Positions 6,464 through 9,277 of a DNA stretch of 9,277 nt are shown here, piece after piece. Numbering within the stretch: the stretch's first letter is position 1; every line of letters begins with the position of its first letter. The stretch is taken from NCBI GenBank assembly GCA_033721095.1, contig JAWWBG010000099.1, forward strand, positions 1 through 9,277, read 5' to 3'. The stretch comes from JAWWBG01 sp033721095. Lineage in GTDB: Bacteria > Actinomycetota > Nitriliruptoria > Nitriliruptorales > Nitriliruptoraceae. Both the position numbers and the translations under genes were made by a program. The notes beneath the pieces are model-generated. The model did no database searches, had not been told where the DNA came from, and saw only the letters and a list, made by a program, of their open reading frames with translations.

Positions 6464-6745
6464 TCAGCGCACGATGTCGAAGTCGTCGTGACCAGTCGGC
6501 ACCGCGTCTTCGACGGTCACGTTCGTCACGCGCGCCCGCGACGGTCCGCCCTCTTCGATCCAGTCGAGGAGCCCGAACACGGCTGCCTCTTCGCCCTCGA
6601 GATGCGCTTCGACCGTCCCATCAGGCAGGTTCCGGATCCATCCGGCCACGCCGCGCCGACGGGCCTCGTCGCGTGTGTCCGCCCGGAACCAGACGCCCTG
6701 GACGAGCCCACGGAACACGACGCGTCGGGCGATGACGTCGGTCAT
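6464..6745 (-). CDS. acyP: Acylphosphatase
   Basis: Small cytoplasmic enzyme that hydrolyses the carboxyl-phosphate bond of acylphosphates (for example acetyl phosphate or 1,3-bisphosphoglycerate) in vitro; its physiological role in bacteria is poorly defined. The 93 aa are a normal length. The phosphate-binding loop GLVQGVWFR (13-21) ends in catalytic Arg R21, and GWIRNLPDGTVEAHLEG (35-51) supplies catalytic Asn N39, giving the typical ferredoxin-like alpha/beta fold. The VWFR variant in place of the commoner VGFR or VSYR should be harmless. The ATG begins 5 nt after the nadE stop with no clear ribosome-binding site of its own, suggesting translation coupled to nadE. It could be a filler gene in the operon rather than a functional partner. 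Confidence 0.93.
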   Translation of the reverse strand: MTDVIARRVVFRGLVQGVWFRADTRDEARRRGVAGWIRNLPDGTVEAHLEGEEAAVFGLLDWIEEGGPSRARVTNVTVEDAVPTGHDDFDIVR

Positions 6746-6750
6746 CGCGT

Positions 6751-8463
6751 TCAGCCGCGCCAGCCAGAGGTGATGGGGACACGGCGCTCGCGTCCGAACG
6801 CCTTGGTCGTCACCTTGGGGCCGGGTGGAGCCTGGCGGCGCTTGTACTCGGCCCGGTCGATGAGCTGCACGACGTGACGCACCATGGCTTCGTCGTGCCC
6901 GTCGGAAACGAGGTCCGCGATCGAGCGATCCTGCTCGACGTAACCCTGGATCAGCTTGTCAAGGATCTCGTAGGGCGGCAGGGTGTCCTGGTCGAGCTGG
7001 CCGGGTCGAAGCTCGGCTGACGGGGGCTTGGTCAGCGAGCCCTCCGGGATCGACGGCCCCAGCGACGCGCGATGGCGGGCCAGGTCGTAGACGAGCATCT
7101 TGGGGACGTCCTTGATCGGCGCGAAGCCACCACACATGTCGCCGTACAACGTCGCATAGCCAACGGCGTACTCCGACTTGTTGCCGGTCGTCAGCACGAT
7201 GGCGCGCCGCTTGTTCGACAGGGCCATGAGGGTGATGCCTCGCAACCGCGCCTGGATGTTCTCCTCGGTGATGTCGGGCTCGAGGCCCACGAAGGCGTCG
7301 GCGAGCATCTGGTCCAGGGCCTTCATCCCATCGTTGATCGGGATGGTCATCGACTGGAGCCCAAGGTTGTCGGCAAGTCGCTGTGCGTCGCTGATCGAAT
7401 GGTCGCTCGAGTACGGCGACGGCATCAGCACACCGAGCACGTTCTCGCCCCCGAGCGCATCCGCCGCGATCGCGGCCGTGACGGCCGAATCGATACCACC
7501 TGACAGGCCGACGATGGCGTCCGTGAACCCGTTGCGGTGGCAGTAGTCACGGGTCGCCCGGACGACGCCCTGCCAGACCTCGGCAACGGGATCGAGGCGA
7601 GGCCGGTCCACGTGCGCGGCCAGCGCTGGTCGTTCGCCACCGAAGCCGTCGAGGTCTGGGGCGGCAGCTTCCGCTTCCTCGACTGGGAGGTCGACGATGA
7701 CCAGGTCCTCCTCGAACTGTGCCCCTCGCGCCAGGACCGCGCCGTCGGGGCCGACGATCATCGAGTCGCCGTCGAACACAACGTCGTCCTGACCGCCCAG
7801 CACGTTGCAGTAGAGGAGCCACGTGCTGTCCTCGACCGCGTGCCTGCACGCCCACTGCTCCCGGGCGGCGCGCTTGCCGACGTGCCACGGGCTCGCGTTG
7901 AGATTCGCGATCACCCGTGCGCCTGCCTGTGCGGCAACGTGCAGCGGCCCCTGATCGACCCACATGTCCTCACAGATCGTGATGCCGACGGGGACGCCGG
8001 CCACGCGCACGACGATGGGGTCGTCCTCGGGGACGAAGTAGCGCGCCTCGTCGAACACGCCGTAGTTGGGCAGGCGCCACTTGTCGTAGACGGCGGCCAC
8101 GCGACCATTGCTGAGGACCGCGGCGCTGTTGTGCAGGTCCAGCGTCGAGACGGCGACGTCCCAGGTCTGGTGGTACTCGGAGGGCGCACCACCGTCCCGG
8201 GCGTAGCCCACGACGGCAACCGTGTCCTTGGGGCCCGCCGCCGCGAGGTCCTCGACGGCAGCCATGTTTGCGGCCACGAACTCGGGTTTGAGCAGGAGGT
8301 CCTCCGGCAGGTAGCCCGGGACGGCCAGCTCCGTGAACACGATCAGGTCGCAGCCGGCTGCATTCGCCTCGCGCCACTGCTCGAGGATCCGAGCGACGTT
8401 GCCGTCGATGTCGCCGACCTGGGCGTGCACCTGCCCGAGGGCCACGCGAAACGAAGTTGTCAC
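6751..8463 (-). CDS. nadE: Glutamine-dependent NAD+ synthetase NadE
   Basis: Last step of NAD synthesis: ATP-dependent amidation of nicotinic acid adenine dinucleotide using ammonia released from glutamine. This is the two-domain form, 570 aa from the chosen start. The N-terminal nitrilase-type glutaminase (~5-265) carries the Glu-Lys-Cys triad E45 (FTELAVPGY), K128 (YDKWRLPNYGVFDE) and C164 (ICEDMW). The C-terminal ATP-pyrophosphatase domain (~290-560) has the P-loop GLSGGIDSA (319-327) and the synthetase signature TTGNKSEYAVGYATLYGDMCGG (425-446). The length fits the shorter bacterial glutamine-dependent class rather than the ~680-aa mycobacterial one. The frame stays open to 8598, but those extra 45 residues are Arg/Ala/Ser-rich and unlike the family. 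GTG 8463 has AGGG 6 nt upstream and starts exactly at the nitrilase fold (TTSFRVALGQ). It is the first gene of the minus-strand run and is divergent from amt. Confidence 0.96.
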   Translation of the reverse strand: MTTSFRVALGQVHAQVGDIDGNVARILEQWREANAAGCDLIVFTELAVPGYLPEDLLLKPEFVAANMAAVEDLAAAGPKDTVAVVGYARDGGAPSEYHQTWDVAVSTLDLHNSAAVLSNGRVAAVYDKWRLPNYGVFDEARYFVPEDDPIVVRVAGVPVGITICEDMWVDQGPLHVAAQAGARVIANLNASPWHVGKRAAREQWACRHAVEDSTWLLYCNVLGGQDDVVFDGDSMIVGPDGAVLARGAQFEEDLVIVDLPVEEAEAAAPDLDGFGGERPALAAHVDRPRLDPVAEVWQGVVRATRDYCHRNGFTDAIVGLSGGIDSAVTAAIAADALGGENVLGVLMPSPYSSDHSISDAQRLADNLGLQSMTIPINDGMKALDQMLADAFVGLEPDITEENIQARLRGITLMALSNKRRAIVLTTGNKSEYAVGYATLYGDMCGGFAPIKDVPKMLVYDLARHRASLGPSIPEGSLTKPPSAELRPGQLDQDTLPPYEILDKLIQGYVEQDRSIADLVSDGHDEAMVRHVVQLIDRAEYKRRQAPPGPKVTTKAFGRERRVPITSGWRG

Positions 8464-8469
8464 ATCGAA

Positions 8470-8473
8470 CCCT
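8470..8473 (-). promoter_or_regulatory. Ribosome-binding site fixing the nadE start
   Basis: AGGG on the minus strand, 6 nt before GTG 8463. The upstream in-frame candidates (ATG 8532 and the TTG at 8598) have no such site and would add a tail not seen in NadE proteins. Confidence 0.6.
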
Positions 8474-8479
8474 GAATCC

Positions 8480-8517
8480 GTAACACGGCTGGAACGAGGG
8501 GCGCACGGGGCGGAAAA
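8480..8517 (+). promoter_or_regulatory. Possible GlnR-type nitrogen regulator binding site between nadE and amt
   Basis: Four pentamers in strict 11-bp phase read GTAAC-n6-GGAAC-n6-CGCAC-n6-GAAAA. The actinobacterial GlnR consensus is gTnAC-n6-GaAAC repeated. The first pentamer matches fully, the second and fourth at 4 of 5, and the third only at its AC. The amt/amtB promoter is a classic GlnR target, which raises the prior. The site begins 17 bp upstream of the nadE start on the other strand and ends ~164 bp upstream of amt, so it could act on either. No glnR gene is in the window. The last two pentamers overlap a GC-rich hairpin that could explain part of the pattern. Confidence 0.4.
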
Positions 8518-8523
8518 CGCCCC
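8507..8523. repeat. GC-rich inverted repeat (hairpin) upstream of nadE
   Basis: GGGGCG-GAAAA-CGCCCC is a perfect 6-bp GC stem with a 5-nt loop. In a nadE transcript starting upstream of it, it would sit in the leader ~44 nt before the start codon. No T-run follows on either strand, so it does not look like an intrinsic terminator. It may be a leader structure or chance in GC-rich DNA. Confidence 0.4.
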
Positions 8524-8593
8524 CGCATTCATTGCGCTCAACCGTAGCGGCCGTCTGGTTCGAGCTTGGGCCTGGCTGGCTGCACGGACCGAC

Positions 8594-8617
8594 CGCACTC
8601 GTGCGAGGAAGGCCTCG
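8594..8617. repeat. Two adjacent short inverted repeats in the amt upstream region
   Basis: CGCAC-TC-GTGCG (8594-8605) is followed by CGAGG-AAGG-CCTCG (8604-8617), two 5-bp perfect stems sharing two bases. They lie ~65-85 bp upstream of the amt start and could form mutually exclusive leader hairpins or be part of an operator. Neither has a T-run. The evidence is only the symmetry. Confidence 0.25.
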
Positions 8618-8680
8618 GCCGATGCTCGCCGTCACCGCGGACCTGCCCGGGTTCGCGCTTGCACCGACAAAGGAAAACCC

Positions 8681-9277
8681 GTGAAACGGATTCGCCGGGC
8701 CATTCCGGCCTCACTCGCGCTGGTGGCGCTCACCGCGCTGCCCGCAGCCGCCCAGGATGCAACGCTCGACGAGCAGGTCGCCAGTCTCGGCTACGACCTC
8801 GACGTCGTGTGGGTCGCGGTTGCGACCGCGCTCGTGTTCCTCATGCAGGCGGGCTTCTCGCTGGTCGAGGCCGGCCTGACGCGCGCCAAGAACGCCGGCA
8901 ACATCGTCGCCAAGAACCTGGCCGACATGAGCATCGGCGCACTCTCCTACTGGGCCATCGGCGCAGCTCTCGCCTACGGAGCGACCGCCGGCGGCCTGTT
9001 CGGCACCTCTGGGTTCTTCTTCGACCCGGGTGCCGAAGGAGCCGTGCTCGGCGGCGACGGCATCCAGTTCATGTTCCAGCTCGTCTTCGCGGCGACCGCC
9101 GCCACCATCGTCTCGGGTGCGGTCGCCGGCCGCATGAAGTTCGCCGGGTACCTGGTGATCTCCCTGGTCATCACGGGCTTCGTCTATCCGATCGTGTCTC
9201 ACTGGCAGTGGGGCGGCGGCTGGCTGTCCGAAGCCGGCTACTACGACTTCGCCGGCTCCTCGATCGTGCACATGACC
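8681..9277 (+). CDS. amt: Ammonium transporter Amt (3'-truncated by window edge)
   Basis: Inner-membrane ammonium channel of the Amt/Mep/Rh family, functioning as a trimer. The first 199 codons are present, about half the usual ~430-450. The GTG start has AAAGGA (8669-8674) 6 nt upstream. Residues 1-25 form a signal peptide (MKRIRR, a hydrophobic stretch, then PAAAQD), as in proteobacterial AmtB. FLMQAGFSLVEAGLTRAKN (53-71), FQLVFAATAATIVSGAVAGR (132-151) and HWQWGGGWL (174-182) are Amt signatures. F136, W177, D189 and H197 keep exactly the spacing of E. coli AmtB F107, W148, D160 and H168: the Phe gate, the external ammonium site, the structural Asp and the first pore His. Amt genes are often followed by glnK (PII), which would lie beyond this window. 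Expression may respond to nitrogen through the possible GlnR-like site upstream. Confidence 0.95.
   Translation, partial: MKRIRRAIPASLALVALTALPAAAQDATLDEQVASLGYDLDVVWVAVATALVFLMQAGFSLVEAGLTRAKNAGNIVAKNLADMSIGALSYWAIGAALAYGATAGGLFGTSGFFFDPGAEGAVLGGDGIQFMFQLVFAATAATIVSGAVAGRMKFAGYLVISLVITGFVYPIVSHWQWGGGWLSEAGYYDFAGSSIVHMT

Noticed and set aside
5361..6491. Plus-strand open frame (376 codons) opposite panB
   Set aside because: Shadow of PanB; the composition is the reverse-complement echo of panB codons.
7537..8475. Plus-strand open frame (312 codons) opposite nadE
   Set aside because: Antisense to the nitrilase domain of NadE, with no recognisable motif.
8464..8598. N-terminal extension of NadE from a TTG start
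   Set aside because: The 45 extra residues are Arg/Ala/Ser-rich and do not fit NadE. They would also cover the divergent control region, while GTG 8463 has a ribosome-binding site and matches the domain start.

Overview
This is a 9.3-kb stretch of high-GC chromosomal DNA (G+C by eye close to 70%) packed with housekeeping and cofactor genes. It most likely comes from an actinomycete-type bacterium (Actinomycetota). The evidence is an NADPH:F420 oxidoreductase (NpdG), an actinobacterial-style ferritin-like MiaE_2 protein, a possible GlnR-type box upstream of an ammonium transporter, and GTG start codons in six of the nine genes whose start is visible. I cannot name a lineage from the sequence alone. 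I see no insertion sequence, phage gene, CRISPR array, tRNA or rRNA.

Layout, left to right. Two plus-strand genes come first: the end of an IclR-family regulator, joined by a 4-base stop/start overlap to a ferritin-like MiaE_2 protein. Next, on the minus strand, is nadB (L-aspartate oxidase). A 104-bp divergent gap separates nadB from npdG on the plus strand. npdG meets pabB tail to tail, with only 3 bases between the stop codons. From there up to about 8.46 kb everything lies on the minus strand, in transcription order nadE (glutamine-dependent NAD+ synthetase), acyP (acylphosphatase), panB (ketopantoate hydroxymethyltransferase), an unrecognised 80-aa protein, and pabB (aminodeoxychorismate synthase component I). 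A 217-bp divergent region then precedes an ammonium transporter gene (amt) that runs off the right edge with its first 199 codons visible.

How the genes work together. The theme is cofactor synthesis and redox or nitrogen currency. NadB and NadE are the first committed step and the last step of de novo NAD synthesis. PanB feeds pantothenate and CoA, PabB feeds folate, and NpdG exchanges reducing equivalents between NADP(H) and F420. NadE and PabB both consume glutamine nitrogen (PabB through a PabA partner not in this window), and Amt imports ammonium. The possible GlnR-like site lies between amt and nadE, so it could tie nitrogen status to either or both. nadE-acyP and orf80-pabB are tightly spaced pairs. 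panB sits between larger gaps (107 and 110 bp) and may have its own promoter.

No dramatic new system is visible. The points most worth a second look are the possible GlnR box shared by amt and nadE, the MiaE_2-like protein with apparently altered metal-ligand positions, and the conserved-looking but unrecognised 80-aa protein coupled to pabB.
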